Below, piece by piece: positions 33,541 to 44,733 of a DNA stretch of 64,000 bases (its first letter is position 1; every line of letters starts with the position of its first letter). The position numbers and the translations under genes were made by a program. Origin of the DNA: Tribonema minus. Lineage: Eukaryota > Sar > Xanthophyceae > Tribonematales > Tribonemataceae. The notes below the pieces were generated by a model, which saw nothing but the letters and a program-made list of their open reading frames with translations, did no database searches and was not told the DNA's origin. The DNA lies in contig JAFCMP010000554.1 of assembly GCA_017506865.1 (NCBI GenBank), positions 248,001 through 312,000 on the forward strand, in the 5' to 3' direction.

Positions 33541-36500
33541 GCGCGAACAGCGAGCACGAATGTCGACTCGCGAGCACACGAGGTGACATCTGCGAACACG
33601 GGCCGCTGCGATCATGACGTCAGCACGGCGGCCGATGCAAATCATGTGCGCGAATGACGATGCGAGTGCGCCATCGGTGAGGCAATGTGCCGTGGCGATC
33701 ATGATGTCGACGCGGCGGCCGACGCAATCGATGTGCACGACGACATGGCGAGCGCACATCGCAATCACGAGACAACAGGCTGCAAAACATGCGCCGCACA
33801 TTTGGGGATTCGGCGAGAGCAATTCAATCGCAACGCTGCTGCTGCGCCAGACGACACCCAGACCCGAGTCTGATACCCAGGACCATGACACCCAGACCCC
33901 GCCACAGGACACACAGACGCCAGCTGCTGCTGCGCTTTGCTACGTGCTGCCGCTGCTGTTAGTTGGACCCGGAGCCAGAACCGCACCCAGACTTCCCACA
34001 CCCAGGTCTGATATCCAGGACCATGTCACCCAGACCCACCTCCAGACACCCAGATTTACCACACCCAGGTCTGATACCCAGGACCGTGACACGCAGACCC
34101 CGCCACAGGACACCCAAACGCCAGCTGCGGCGCTGCATGCTGCTGCTACTGCTTCTGGCTGCTGCTGCAGCTGCTGCTACACCCAGGTCTGCACCCAGAA
34201 CCATGGCACCCAGACCCCGCCAGAGGACACGCAGACGCCAGCTGCGCACTGCTGGTATGCTGCTGCTGCTGCTACTGGCCTGCTGAGATACTGCTGCTGC
34301 CGCTGCTTGGATCCAGCCCAGACCCGCACCCAGACTTCCCGCACCCAGGTCTGCACCCAGGACCATGGCACCCAGACCCCGCCAGAGGACACCCAGACGC
34401 CATCTGCGCACTGCTGGTATGCTGCTGCTGCTGCTACTGGCCTGCTGAGGTACTGCTGCTGCCGCCGCTTGGATCCAGCCCAGACCCGCACCCAGACTTC
34501 GCACACCCAGGTCTGCACCCAGGACCATGTCACCCAGACCCCGTCAGAGGACACCCAGACGCCAGCTGCGCACTGCTGGTATGCTGCTGCTGCTGCTGCT
34601 ACTGGTCTGCTGAGGTACTACTGCTGCGGCTGCTGCTGTTGCTTGGCAGACCCGCACCCAGACTTATTTGACCCAGATTTGATACCCAGGACCATGATAC
34701 CCGGAACCCGCCACAGTACACCCAGGTGCCGGCTGCGCTTCGCTGGTATACTACCGCTGCTGCTGCTTCTGGCCCGCTGTGCTGCTGCTTCTGGCCTGCT
34801 GTGCTGCTGCTTCTACTTAGACCCGGAGCCCTGACACCCGGAATTACACCCGGGGTTCCCAGACCCAGATCTAATACCCAGCACCGTAACACCCAGGCCC
34901 TGACGCAGGACACCCAGATGCCCGCTGCTGCAGCTGCTGCTGCGCCGGGTCCACCCTGTGCCTCTGCTGCTGCGGCGGCGGCGAATACTGGGCTGCTGCA
35001 CTTGCGCTGTTGTTTACTGTGCCGCTGCTGCTTCGGCGAGTTTGCTGCTGGCCAGCGCGTGCACGTACAACGGCGCCGCGTCCACAAAGTCGCCCTGCGC
35101 TCGAAGCAAATTGGCGAGTTCGATGATGCAGGCTGTTGATCAGTGACGCACGCGTGTACGGGATGCACTCAGTGCACGGCATATGCGCAGTGCACACCAC
35201 TGTGCTCGGGCTTCCTTCGCCACACACGCCGATGAAAGCAATGTCCGTACTGGTGCCATTCGAGTTCATCTCGGATGCGGTTCACGCATTCGGCGATGTC
35301 GTACTCAGCACAGCCGCTCGTCACGATACGAGGTTGTCTCAACTAGGACAGCATTCTCGCTGCACAAAAGAGCGCAAAACACTGCGTGATGCTCGACTTC
35401 AACGACGCCGGCGCTCGGCACAGCCCCTGGTAACGATTCAGAGTGTTGGCTCATGGCACTGCGCGCTCATCACCAAACGCACTGCTTGGCAGCTCGGGGC
35501 ATGCTATCATCTTCGGTGGCATTGCATGCAGCGCCACTGGCAACACGAGCGACACGAGGTCGTCGACGACAGCAGCTCGACATTGCGAGCAAACGAGGCA
35601 CGTAGTCGCAAACAGGGGCCGTAGCGATCACTTCAACAGTCGGAGCCGGGAATCGTACGCGACGGCACCACGAGTGCATCATCACTAACCATCACCAGCA
35701 CATGTCATTGAGGAAACAAAATGCGTGCTGCAGCGAGCACGAGTCACAGCGGCCGATGTTAACGGCTGCGCACGACGACATGGCAAGCACCCGCTCGCCA
35801 TCACAAGGCACAAGATGCCATCACCACGTGGAGGACGGCTGCTCAAGAATTTCAAAACGATCGCGCACAGCGAGCACGATGCCGATCTCATGTGGACCAC
35901 CGTGCACAGCTGAAGCGACTACGTCGAGAGATGCATACTGTGTGCGCACCACACGCAGCAGTCATCAAGGCACGAACGATGCTGTGCGCACCCATCGGCT
36001 GTCGCCACCGTTCCGCACGCATCGCTCACTGGGTGATGGGGGTGCACGCCCAGCGCTGATACGCGCTCAACATCATGGCGATCATCTGCTACTCGTTGTC
36101 ATGACGGGGAATGTGCACATGATGCGCAGCGAGAACTGCAATCCGTCTTCGTCTTGTGGCGTCCTCAACATTAGCACTGCGCACCTCAAGTCGCGATGCG
36201 CTTCGGAAGCACAATGCAAACCGTGCCATAGAACACACATCTGCTGGCATGTAAGCTGCAGGATTTTCGCAGTGCACGCAGCTGCAGGGATTGTACCTGA
36301 CGACTCTCCGCTCGCTCGGGACGAACTGCGACGTTCGTCAGCTCGCGGGGTGCTGTCGGCGGCGGACACATTTGCACAGCGCGAACGGCGAGCACGAATG
36401 TCGACGTGGTGAGCACACGAGGCGACATTCGCAAAACATCGCCGCAGCGATCGCGTCGTCAGCACGGCGGCCGATGCAAATCATGTGCACGAACGACATC

Positions 36501-36950
36501 GCCAGCGCGCAATCGCCGAGACCGTGTGCCGCGGCGATCATGACGTCGACGCGGCGGCCAGAGCAATCGATGTGCACGACGACAAGGCGAGCGCACATCG
36601 CAAGCAGGAGGCGACAGCTGCAAAACATGCGCGACAAAAGCGGCCGACGCGATTCGTGTGCATGAAGGCATCGAGTGCGCACTCGTTCGCGATCATGCAC
36701 CGGTAACATTTGACGACATGCAATCACGACATCAGCACGGCGGCCGACGCAAACGGTTGTGCACGACGACATCACAGGTGCAAATCACAATCACGGGGCG
36801 ACAGCTGCAAAAAGTGCACCACGAATTTGGGGAAAGCGGCCGACACAATCGATTCGCACGACAACACAGGCGAGCGCGCTCACTCACCGTCAACAGGCAC
36901 CGAGCGCGCAACGAACTTTGAGGAAAGAATTGAGATGTTGTGACATGCAA
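33540..36950. repeat. Degenerate satellite, GCGGCCGACGCAA family
   Basis: Diverged copies of a unit of roughly 95-125 bp (gatcatgacgtc..cggcggccgacgcaa...gtgcacgacgacat..cgagcgcacatcgcaatcac...cagctgcaaaacatgcg). They lie at about 33600-33800, 35280-35650, 35700-35900 and 36390-36830. The same family reappears at 45250-45480, on the far side of the palindromic element. Confidence 0.65.
33860..34730 (+). repeat. 162-bp tandem repeat open in one frame
   Basis: The word acccaggtctgcaccca starts at 34181, 34343 and 34505, an exact 162-bp period, with partial units before (33865, 34010, 34070) and after (34690). Because 162 is a multiple of three, a plus frame stays open for about 400 codons (33614-34834), reading QTRTQTSxTQVCTQDHGTQT and Cys/Ala/Leu runs. 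I treat it as a satellite, not a gene. Confidence 0.75.
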
Positions 36951-38044
36951 ACGTTTTAAGAAGCTACGTGGCAATCGTTGCCACAAGATGATGCACTCGA
37001 GATGCACTCTCGAGACAAATTCACACAATGTATGGAGTGACGACAGCGATGCACAAACGTGAGCTGTACTAAAAAGTCACGTGTGGCGCAAACTGCGCAC
37101 ACTGCATGTCAGGTACTCGATTGCCCGACCAGCATTCGGCTGGGCCAACCTGCGGCCGGCTGAAGGGCAGGCTGTGCACACTGTCAGTCATGCCCTCAAA
37201 TTCAGTGCACATGCTTTGTGTTACCTTAGCCGTCATTTCGCGACATGGCAAACCGCCATTGCCGTCTGGCCGCGCCAGAAAGCACAAGCGCGCATAAAGC
37301 ACATTTCGAGCACCGCAGCACACTTCGAGTACCGCAGAACACTTCGATTGATACAGCGCACTTCGAGCAGCCCAGCACACTTCGAGCACTACAGCACATT
37401 TTGACAACATGGTGTGGCGTGCTTTCCAAGATTGACTATATTGCATGTGACATGTGAATACCTTTGAAAGCAAGTGGCTCGGCAATTCTGTGCAACACTA
37501 CTCGAGATGCTCACGACGCGTCGAGATGCACACACGAGGAAATGCGCAAGAAGAATCGAGACGCACACACAAGACAACAGCATGCAATTTCGCACAAAAC
37601 GCGATGTTCACAAACAGTGCGCACATGAAGATGATGAAACGCGGACGCCTCGCAGCTTGCAGTGCCACGCTGGCACTGCGCTGACACGACAACAAGATGC
37701 CAAAGATGTACAGAGCACTACTTGTGCCACACAGTGCAGTGCGATTGCAAACGAGACTCGACATGCGGGCAACCGGCAGAATGTATCCAGCGAGATACGC
37801 ACAGCGATGACGTTAGGCCGATGGTGAAAAAACTTGCATTGAAATGGAATCACAAGGGGATCAGGTGTCGCTGACTTATTGACAGCGTAACAAGAATGGC
37901 AGGACGATCCTGTAAGGAAAGACAATCCTGTAGGGCAGACAGTGAAACAACTACTTTGTCAACCATGCTATTCTCATTCACACCAGAGCGACTCGCCACA
38001 CTGATAGGGGCGGCAGCAGCATCTGAGCTCGTGTACATGTAGTG
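36951..38044. other. Mostly non-coding, with a 19-bp minisatellite
   Basis: At about 37297-37402 a 19-bp unit (agcacacttcgagcaccgc) repeats five to six times. Otherwise there are His/Arg-rich frames typical of the satellite DNA. Confidence 0.5.
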
Positions 38045-38218
38045 CCAGGGCTCGTCAGGGCTAGCCCGACTACCATGCACAGAGCGGGGTGGCCCCAGGA
38101 CAAGTGCATTCACTGCAGCGCCAACAAGACCATTGTGACATGCGCACATTTGAATATCAGTAAGTGCTGTCAGTTTGCCAAATGTGCTAGGAACGTCGCT
38201 GAGCTTGATGCAGCGAGA
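38045..38218 (+). pseudogene. Cys-rich C-terminal fragment cut by an element
   Basis: Reading GWPQDKCIHCSANKTIVTCA then CCQFAKCARNVAELDA, with paired CxxC/CxxxxC cysteines. It resembles the Cys-rich tail of piggyBac-type transposases, but this is a guess. The frame stops being protein-like exactly where the LTR-like repeat begins at 38219. Confidence 0.35.
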
Positions 38219-38552
38219 TGTTGTGAGGCGACCCTAGGGTTAGAGGGGGCTATAAAGCCATATTCTGCCACACTGGCTTTATGCCGTTTTCTGCCATTGC
38301 AGATGCTTCATGCTAATCACTTCGACACCTGTAAAACCATGCTATAAGCCTTAGCGCCTTGCTCTGCTTGTACTTGCCAACCATGGTGGCCTACTTGGGT
38401 TATTATGGGAGTTAGGGGGCACACCCTTTCTCACGGCACACGGGTCATTGCTGGGTCGAGGTAGGAGCGGGTCAGGTAGTCAACAGCGACTGGTAGCTAC
38501 ACACACGGCATACACACACACAGGAGACTGGCGCACCCCAGTTCCCACATTG
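38219..38552 (+). repeat. Terminal direct repeat, left, copy 1
   Basis: 334 bp, same length and order as 41529-41862; the most visible difference is ataaag versus atttag near base 35. An inverted third copy lies at 41873-42201. Confidence 0.75.
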
Positions 38553-39000
38553 GCAACCGAAGCAGGACAGGTGCTAGAGCCTGTTCCAGCTTCCGCCTGT
38601 ACGAGCAGGGGCGGAGGAGCGTCCGAGGTTTTCGGCTTATCTTGGAAAGCAGATTCCGCTTTGCCACAGCTCGCCGGACGATGAGCTTCTGCCTGTAAAG
38701 CGCGGAGCCCTTGCTCATCGAGCTTCTATAGTCGGCCTGGAGCTTTCCTGGTTGGCTCAGCTTCTCGTGGAGCTTCGCATTTCAGCGGCGTGCTACTTCA
38801 AGTGGCGCTTAATCAGCAGCTAAGCCAGCAGCAGCACCAAAAGAGCTCAGCTTCCCTCTGGCGGTCGCTGCTTTTCAACAGGAGTGAAGCTTCGCAGCTC
38901 GTCTCTTCAAGTTGTTAGCAGTTCGTTCTGCTCTCAACTTTGGCTGCAGCACCAGCAGCAGCAGCAGCAGCAGCAAGCAGCCTGCTAGCGTCGTGGCAGC

Positions 39001-40983
39001 ATGGACGCCACCACCCTCAAGCTGCGCTCGAGAATGGAGGCGGGGGGGGAGAGTCTACCCTACCACTGTCACCTCCACGGCATGTTTCAACACAAGCGGC
39101 ACGAGCATGTCGCTAAGCGTGCTCTGATCGAGTCACAACTTTGGGCGTGGGGAGAGCCGATGCTCGACGTACTGGATCTGGCCGGCTGCAGTGGCGTTTC
39201 TGTTACGGAGGTGCTGGGCATGCACGACTTTGAGCTGCACAGCAAGTTGCGCGAGGCAGCCACAGCTTTCAGGGAGACAAAGTATAGAGCAATACGGCTC
39301 GAGGCAGCTCTGGAAGCAGCAAATAGCAAAAAAAGCTGCTTCAGGCGCGGATTGCAGAGGTGGAGAGCAAGCTTCAGCAGGTTCAGCAGCTGCCGCAGCG
39401 GGAGTTGGCGACGGCTTCAACGCAGGTTGAGCTGGCTCCGGTGTGCTCAGCGTCCACGCAGGTCGAGCTTGCGCCGGTATGCTCGGTGTCGACGCAGGTA
39501 CAGCTGCATGAGGCGCTCACCGCAGCACCAGCGGCGGCGCCTTCATCTACGCGCGCTGGCGACAAGGGCGCGCGCGGCGGCGGCGACATGTCAGCTGCAC
39601 TTCCAGCGCCAGAAGCAGCGGCGCATCCATCTATGTGCGCTTGCGACAGGCGCTCGCACGGCAGCGGCGACATGTCAGCCGGTTTTAGCGCCGACAGCAG
39701 CGGCGTTTCCATATGTGCGCGTTTGCGACATGCGCGCACACGGCAGCAGCGGCAGCTCAGCCGCGCTTTCAACGCCAGCAGCAGCGGTGCTTTCATCTAC
39801 GTGCGCTGGCGACGGGGGCGCGCAGGACAGCACCAGCACTGCAGCCGCGCTCTCGGCACCAGCAGCGGCGGCAGTTTCAGCAGTGCGCGTGCGCGATGGG
39901 GGCGCGCACGACAGCCGTCGCACTTCAGCTGTGCGCACTACCCGCGCTTGCAACAAGTACGCGCACGGCAACGGCGGCATGTCAGCAGCTGCACTTTTGG
40001 CGCCGGCGCCTTCATCTACGCGCACTTGCGGCAGTGGCGTGCAAGACGTGTCAGCGCCTTCAACTTCAAGCGCTTGCAGCAGGGGCACGAATAGCAGCGG
40101 TGGCGTGTCAGCTGCGCTTTCAGCGCCAGCAGCAGAGGCGCTTCCATCTGTGCGCGCTCATGACACGCGCGCACGTGACAGCAGCAGCGGTTCAGCCGCT
40201 TGTTCAGCGCCGGCAGAGACAACGCTTCCATCCATGCACGCACGCAGCGGTGGCGCGCTTGGCAGCAGCGACACCGCAGCCGTGCTCACAGCTCCGACAA
40301 TGGCGGCGCATGCAGGGCACGCATGCAACACTGGCGAGTACAGCAGCGGCGACGCTGCAGCTGCGCTTCCAGCGTCGGCAACAGCGGCGCTCCCATTCAA
40401 GCGCGTACGCGGCGGCGCGCCTGGCAGCGGCATCTCAGCTGCTGCACTTTCAGCGCCAACAGCAGTGGCGCTTCACAGCCGTCGCCCTTTAGCTGGGCGC
40501 ACAACCCAGTCTACTCCAGCCCGCAGCGGCAGTAGCGGCGCATGCTACAAGGGCGGCGGCGCTGGTGCGGCGGGCTCGGCGACGGCGGCGGCAGCAGCGC
40601 CTGCGCGACCGCGCGCCGGCATTAGCGCTGCGCGGCGCAGCATGCGCGTCGCAGGCAGCAGCTTTGGGCGGCCGCTCTCGCGGCGGCAGCAGAAGAGGCG
40701 GGAGTACTGGGCGGCGCACACGCCCGAGGAGCAACAACGCCTCCGCGACTGGCAGGCGCGGCATAAGGCGCAGCACACATGGCGCTCAAGCAAGGAGAGG
40801 CGTGGCGATGGCGCGCAGCCGCCAGGCGCAGCAGCAGGGGGGGTGCGCGGCGGTGCTTACACTAGCACAGCACAGTCTCCCACCGGCAATCAGGCTGTGC
40901 TTAGCGCATACTGCGCTGACATTTGTGAGACACAGACGGCAGCAGCTCTTTTATGCGCCATGTGTCTCACCAGCGCAGCTTGA
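39001..40983 (+). CDS. Element ORF, copy 1 (Ala-rich repeat protein)
   Basis: Starts MDATTLKLRSRMEAGGESLP, with a Cys/His cluster (YHCHLHGMFQHKRHEH) in the first 40 residues. The middle consists of Ala/Ser-rich repeats and the C-terminus is basic (RRQQKRREYWAAHTPEEQQR). Fossil copy; see copy 2 at 42748-44733 for the fuller reading. Function unknown; no similarity to a known enzyme is apparent. Confidence 0.5.
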   Translation: MDATTLKLRSRMEAGGESLPYHCHLHGMFQHKRHEHVAKRALIESQLWAWGEPMLDVLDLAGCSGVSVTEVLGMHDFELHSKLREAATAFRETKYRAIRLEAALEAANSKKSCFRRGLQRWRASFSRFSSCRSGSWRRLQRRLSWLRCAQRPRRSSLRRYARCRRRYSCMRRSPQHQRRRLHLRALATRARAAAATCQLHFQRQKQRRIHLCALATGARTAAATCQPVLAPTAAAFPYVRVCDMRAHGSSGSSAALSTPAAAVLSSTCAGDGGAQDSTSTAAALSAPAAAAVSAVRVRDGGAHDSRRTSAVRTTRACNKYAHGNGGMSAAALLAPAPSSTRTCGSGVQDVSAPSTSSACSRGTNSSGGVSAALSAPAAEALPSVRAHDTRARDSSSGSAACSAPAETTLPSMHARSGGALGSSDTAAVLTAPTMAAHAGHACNTGEYSSGDAAAALPASATAALPFKRVRGGAPGSGISAAALSAPTAVALHSRRPLAGRTTQSTPARSGSSGACYKGGGAGAAGSATAAAAAPARPRAGISAARRSMRVAGSSFGRPLSRRQQKRREYWAAHTPEEQQRLRDWQARHKAQHTWRSSKERRGDGAQPPGAAAGGVRGGAYTSTAQSPTGNQAVLSAYCADICETQTAAALLCAMCLTSAA

Positions 40984-41167
40984 GTAGCTTAGCTCATGGG
41001 GACGCTTTCAACTGTGTCTATGACACGTGGCAGCGCTCAGCCCACTGGCATTGTCGCTTTGAGCTGTGCACAGTAGCGTGTTTGCAGGTTCATTATTGGG
41101 CCTGTACGCTTTAAGACACCACACTGCTTGCATAGCATCAGCAGTGTAGTGTCTGGGGGCGAATGTC

Positions 41168-41210
41168 GTACAGGTACCGAGATGCGTTGCATCGACAACA
41201 CCTGGGCGCA
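41168..41210 (+). repeat. About 40-bp dispersed motif (CGTTGCATCGACAACACC)
   Basis: tgcgttgcatcgacaacacc preceded by ggtaccgaga and followed by tgggcgca. Further copies: 42520-42557 (inverted), 45177-45215, and three related ones at 59385-59490. Confidence 0.7.
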
Positions 41211-41528
41211 TAAACCCACCCGCCCACCCTATTGTTTTGTTAGTACATGCGCAATTTTAGCGTGTGTTACACAAGCGCTGGGGGGGGAGACAAATTGCGC
41301 GGTGCCATCATGTTGGGGGCGCATACAACGGAGATGTACCGCAGCACCATCATGTTGGGGGCGCATGCTTGTGTACTGTAGCGGTAGCTGCATAGCGCCA
41401 TCATGTCGGGTGTGCAGCCAGCACGTATTCGAGTTCTTTGCAGCCACAGTAGCTGATAGACGCCTGGGTGCGCCTCAACCTTGTACATGGCTTACCACTT
41501 GTGCGTGGATGCGCATGCAGGGGGCGTG

Positions 41529-41862
41529 TGTTGTGAGGCGACCCTAGGGTTAGAGGGGGCTATTTAGCCATATTCTGCCACACTGGCTTTATGCCGTTTT
41601 CTGCCATTGCAGATGCTTCATGCTAATCACTTCGACACCTGTAAAACCATGCTATAAGCCTTAGCGCCTTGCTCTGCTTGTACTTGCCAACCATGGTGGC
41701 CTACTTGGGTTATTATGGGAGTTAGGGGGCACACCCTTTCTCACGGCACACGGGTCATTGCTGGGTCAAGGTAGGAGCGGGTCAGGTAGTCAACAGCGAC
41801 TGGTAGCTACACACACGGCATACACACACACAGGAGACTGGCGCACCCCAGTTCCCACATTG
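41529..41862 (+). repeat. Terminal direct repeat, right, copy 1
   Basis: 334 bp, partner of 38219-38552. Its end (cacattg) is followed by a 10-bp spacer (41863-41872) and then by the inverted repeat copy, forming the centre of the palindrome. Confidence 0.75.
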
Positions 41863-41872
41863 CTTCGAGTGC

Positions 41873-42201
41873 CAATGTGGGAACTGGGGTGCGCCAGTCT
41901 CCTGTGTGTGTGTGTCTCGTGTGTAGCTACTACCAGCCGCTGTTGACTACCTCACCCGCTCCTACCTCGACCCAGCAATGACCCGTGTGCCGTGAGAAAG
42001 GGTGTGCCCCCTAACTCCCATAATAACCCAGGTAGGCCACCATGGTTGGCAAGTACAAGCAGAGCAAGGCGCTGAGGCTTATAGCATGGTTTTACAGGTG
42101 TCGAAGTGATTAGCATGAAGCATCTGCAATGGCAGAAAACGGCATAAAGCCAGTGTGGCAGAATATGGCTAAATAGCCCCCTCTAGGGTCGCCTCACAAC
42201 A
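41873..42201 (-). repeat. Terminal repeat of copy 2 (inverted)
   Basis: Reverse complement of the 334-bp repeat, about 329 bp, differing mainly in the CA-run near its outer end. Confidence 0.75.
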
Positions 42202-42747
42202 CACGCCACCTGCATGGCGCATCCACGCACAAGTGGTAAGCCATGTACAAGGTTGAGGCGCACCCAGGCGTCTATCAGCTACTGTGGCTGCAAAGAACTC
42301 GAATACGTGCTGGCTGCACACCCGACATGATGGCGCTATGCAGCTACCGCTACAGTACACATGCATGCGCCCCCAACATGATGGTGCTGCGGTACATCTC
42401 CGTTGTATGCGCCCCCGACATGATGGCACCGCGCAATTTGTCTCCCCCCCCAGCGCTTGTGTAACACACGCTAAAATTGCGCATGTACTAACAAAACAAT
42501 AGGGTGGGCGGGTGGGTTTGTGCGCCCAGGTGTTGTCGATGCAACGCATCTCGGTACCTGTACGACATTCGCCCCCAGACACTACACTGCTGATGCTATG
42601 CAAGCAGTGTGGTGTCTTAAAGCGTACAGGCCCAATAATGAACCTGCAAACACGCTACTGTGCACAGCTCAAAGCGACAATGCCAGTGGGCTGAGCGCTG
42701 CCACGTGTCATAGACACAGTTGAAAGCGTCCCCATGAGCTAAGCTAC

Positions 42748-44733
42748 TCAAGCTGCGCTGGTGAGACACATGGTGCATAAAAGAGCTGCTGCCGTCTGTG
42801 TCTCACAAATGTCAGCGCAGTATGCGCTAAGCACAGCCTGATTGCCGGTGGGAGACTGTGCTGTGCTAGTGTAAGCACCGCCGCGCACCCCCCCTGCTGC
42901 TGCGCCTGGCGGCTGCGCGCCATCGCCACGCCTCTCCTTGCTTGAGCGCCATGTGTGCTGCGCCTTATGCCGCGCCTGCCAGTCGCGGAGGCGTTGTTGC
43001 TCCTCGGGCGTGTGCGCCGCCCAGTACTCCCGCCTCTTCTGCTGCCGCCGCGAGAGCGGCCGCCCAAAGCTGCTGCCTGCGACGCGCATGCTGCGCCGCG
43101 CAGCGCTAATGCCGGCGCGCGGTCGCGCAGGCGCTGCTGCCGCCGCCGTCGCCGAGCTCGCCGCACCAGCGCCGCCACCCTTGTAGCATGCGCCGCTACT
43201 GCCGCTGCGGGCTGGAGTAGACTGGGTTGTGCGCCCAGCTAAAGTGCGACGGCTGTGAAGCGCCACTGCTGTTGGCGCTAAAAGTGCAGCAGCTGAGATG
43301 CCGCTGCCAGGCGCGCCGCCGCGTACGCGCTTGAATGGGAGCGCCGCTGTTGCCGACGCTGGAAGCGCAGCTGCAGCGTCGCCGCTGCTGTACTCGTCAG
43401 TGTTGCATGCGTGCCCTGCATGCGCCGCCATTGTCGGCGCTGCGAGCACGGCTGCGGTGTCGCTGCTGCCAAGCGCGCCACCGCTGCGTGCGTGCATGGA
43501 TGGAAGCGTTGTCGCTGCCGGCGCTGAACAAGCGGCTGAACCGCTGCTGCTGTCACGTGCGCGCGTGTCATGAGCGCGCACAGATGGAAGCGCCTCTGCT
43601 GCTGGCGCTGAAAGCGCAGCTGACACGCCACCGCTGCTATTCGTGCCCCTGCCGCAAGCGCTTGAAGATGAAGGCGCTGACACGTCTTGCACGCCACTGC
43701 CGCAAGTGCGCGTAGATGAAGGCGCCGGCGCCAAAAGTGCAGCTGCTGACATGCCGCCGTTGCCGTGCGCGTACTTGTTGCAAGCGCGGGTAGTGCGCAC
43801 AGCTGAAGTGCGACGGCTGTCGTGCGCGCCCCCATCGCGCACGCGCACTGCTGAAACTGCCGCCGCTGCTGGTGCTGAGAGCGCGGCTGCAGTGCTGGTG
43901 CTGTCCTGCGCGCCCCCGTCGCCAGCGCACGTAGATGAAAGCACCGCTGCTGCTGGCGTTGAAAGCGCGGCTGAGCTGCCGCTGCTGCCGTGTGCGCGCA
44001 TGTCGCAAACGCGCACATATGGAAACGCCGCTGCTGTCGGCGCTAAAACCGCGGCTGACATGTCGCCGCTGCCGTGCGAGCGCCTGTCGCAAGCGCACAT
44101 AGATGGATGCGCCGCTGCTTCTGGCGCTGGAAGTGCAGCTGACATGTCGCCGCCGCCGCGCGCGCCCTTGTCGCCAGCGCGCGTAGATGAAGGCGCCGCC
44201 GCTGGTGCTGCGGTGAGCGCCTCATGCAGCTGTACCTGCGTCGACACCGAGCATGCCGGCGCAAGCTCGACCTGCGTGGACGCTGAGCACACCGGAGCCA
44301 GCACAACCTGCGTTGAAGCCGTCGCCAACTCCCGCTGCGGCAGCTGCTGAACCTGCTGAAGCTTGCTCTCCACCTCTGCAATCCGCGCCTGAAGCAGCTT
44401 TTTTTTGCTATTTGCTGCTTCCAGAGCTGCCTCGAGCCGTATTGCTCTATACTTTGTCTCCCTGAAAGCTGTGGCTGCCTCGCGCAACTTGCTGTGCAGC
44501 TCAAAGTCGTGCATGCCCAGCACCTCCGTAACAGAAACGCCACTGCAGCCGGCCAGATCCAGTACGTCGAGCATCGGCTCTCCCCACGCCCAAAGTTGTG
44601 ACTCGATCAGAGCACGCTTAGCGACATGCTCGTGCCGCTTGTGTTGAAACATGCCGTGGAGGTGACAGTGGTAGGGTAGACTCTCCCCCCCCGCCTCCAT
44701 TCTCGAGCGCAGCTTGAGGGTGGTGGCGTCCAT
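42748..44733 (-). CDS. Element ORF, copy 2: coiled-coil, Ala-rich repeat protein
   Basis: 661 residues. N-terminal conserved-looking 110 residues with YHCHLHGMFQHKRHEH and LGMHDFELHSKLREAATAFR. A coiled coil follows (YRAIRLEAALEAANSKKKLL then IAEVESKLQQVQQL). After that come roughly 15 repeats of about 26 residues of the type AALSAPAAxxLPSxRAxxxG. The C-terminus is strongly basic (GRPLSRRQQKRREYWAAHTP). It could be a nucleic-acid-binding structural protein of the element. No family recognised. Overlapping frames on the other strand are shadows. Confidence 0.6.
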   Translation of the reverse strand: MDATTLKLRSRMEAGGESLPYHCHLHGMFQHKRHEHVAKRALIESQLWAWGEPMLDVLDLAGCSGVSVTEVLGMHDFELHSKLREAATAFRETKYRAIRLEAALEAANSKKKLLQARIAEVESKLQQVQQLPQRELATASTQVVLAPVCSASTQVELAPACSVSTQVQLHEALTAAPAAAPSSTRAGDKGARGGGDMSAALPAPEAAAHPSMCACDRRSHGSGDMSAAVLAPTAAAFPYVRVCDMRAHGSSGSSAALSTPAAAVLSSTCAGDGGAQDSTSTAAALSAPAAAAVSAVRVRDGGAHDSRRTSAVRTTRACNKYAHGNGGMSAAALLAPAPSSTRTCGSGVQDVSAPSSSSACGRGTNSSGGVSAALSAPAAEALPSVRAHDTRARDSSSGSAACSAPAATTLPSMHARSGGALGSSDTAAVLAAPTMAAHAGHACNTDEYSSGDAAAALPASATAALPFKRVRGGAPGSGISAAALLAPTAVALHSRRTLAGRTTQSTPARSGSSGACYKGGGAGAASSATAAAAAPARPRAGISAARRSMRVAGSSFGRPLSRRQQKRREYWAAHTPEEQQRLRDWQARHKAQHTWRSSKERRGDGAQPPGAAAGGVRGGAYTSTAQSPTGNQAVLSAYCADICETQTAAALLCTMCLTSAA

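Larger units (their letters stand above)
38219..41862 (+). mobile_element. LTR-like element, copy 1 (plus), non-autonomous
   Basis: Flanked by two direct 334-bp repeats (38219-38552 and 41529-41862) that begin tgttgtgaggcg and end cccacattg and look nearly identical. Between them are a leader and one long Ala-rich ORF, with no reverse transcriptase, so it would depend on helpers. Next to the left repeat, ttggcaaccgaagcagga could be a tRNA primer site; a G-rich gcagggggc precedes the right repeat. Looks lightly broken, about one break. Young by the similarity of its ends. Confidence 0.6.

Noticed and set aside
33614-34834. 406-residue plus-strand ORF as a gene
   Set aside because: It exists because the underlying satellite period (162 bp) is divisible by three; the peptide is simple repeat.
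39360-40492. Long overlapping frames in the element ORF (244 and 259 residues, copy 1) and their mirror frames in copy 2
   Set aside because: Same Ala/Arg/Gln low-complexity DNA read in other frames; the head, coiled coil and basic tail belong to only one frame.
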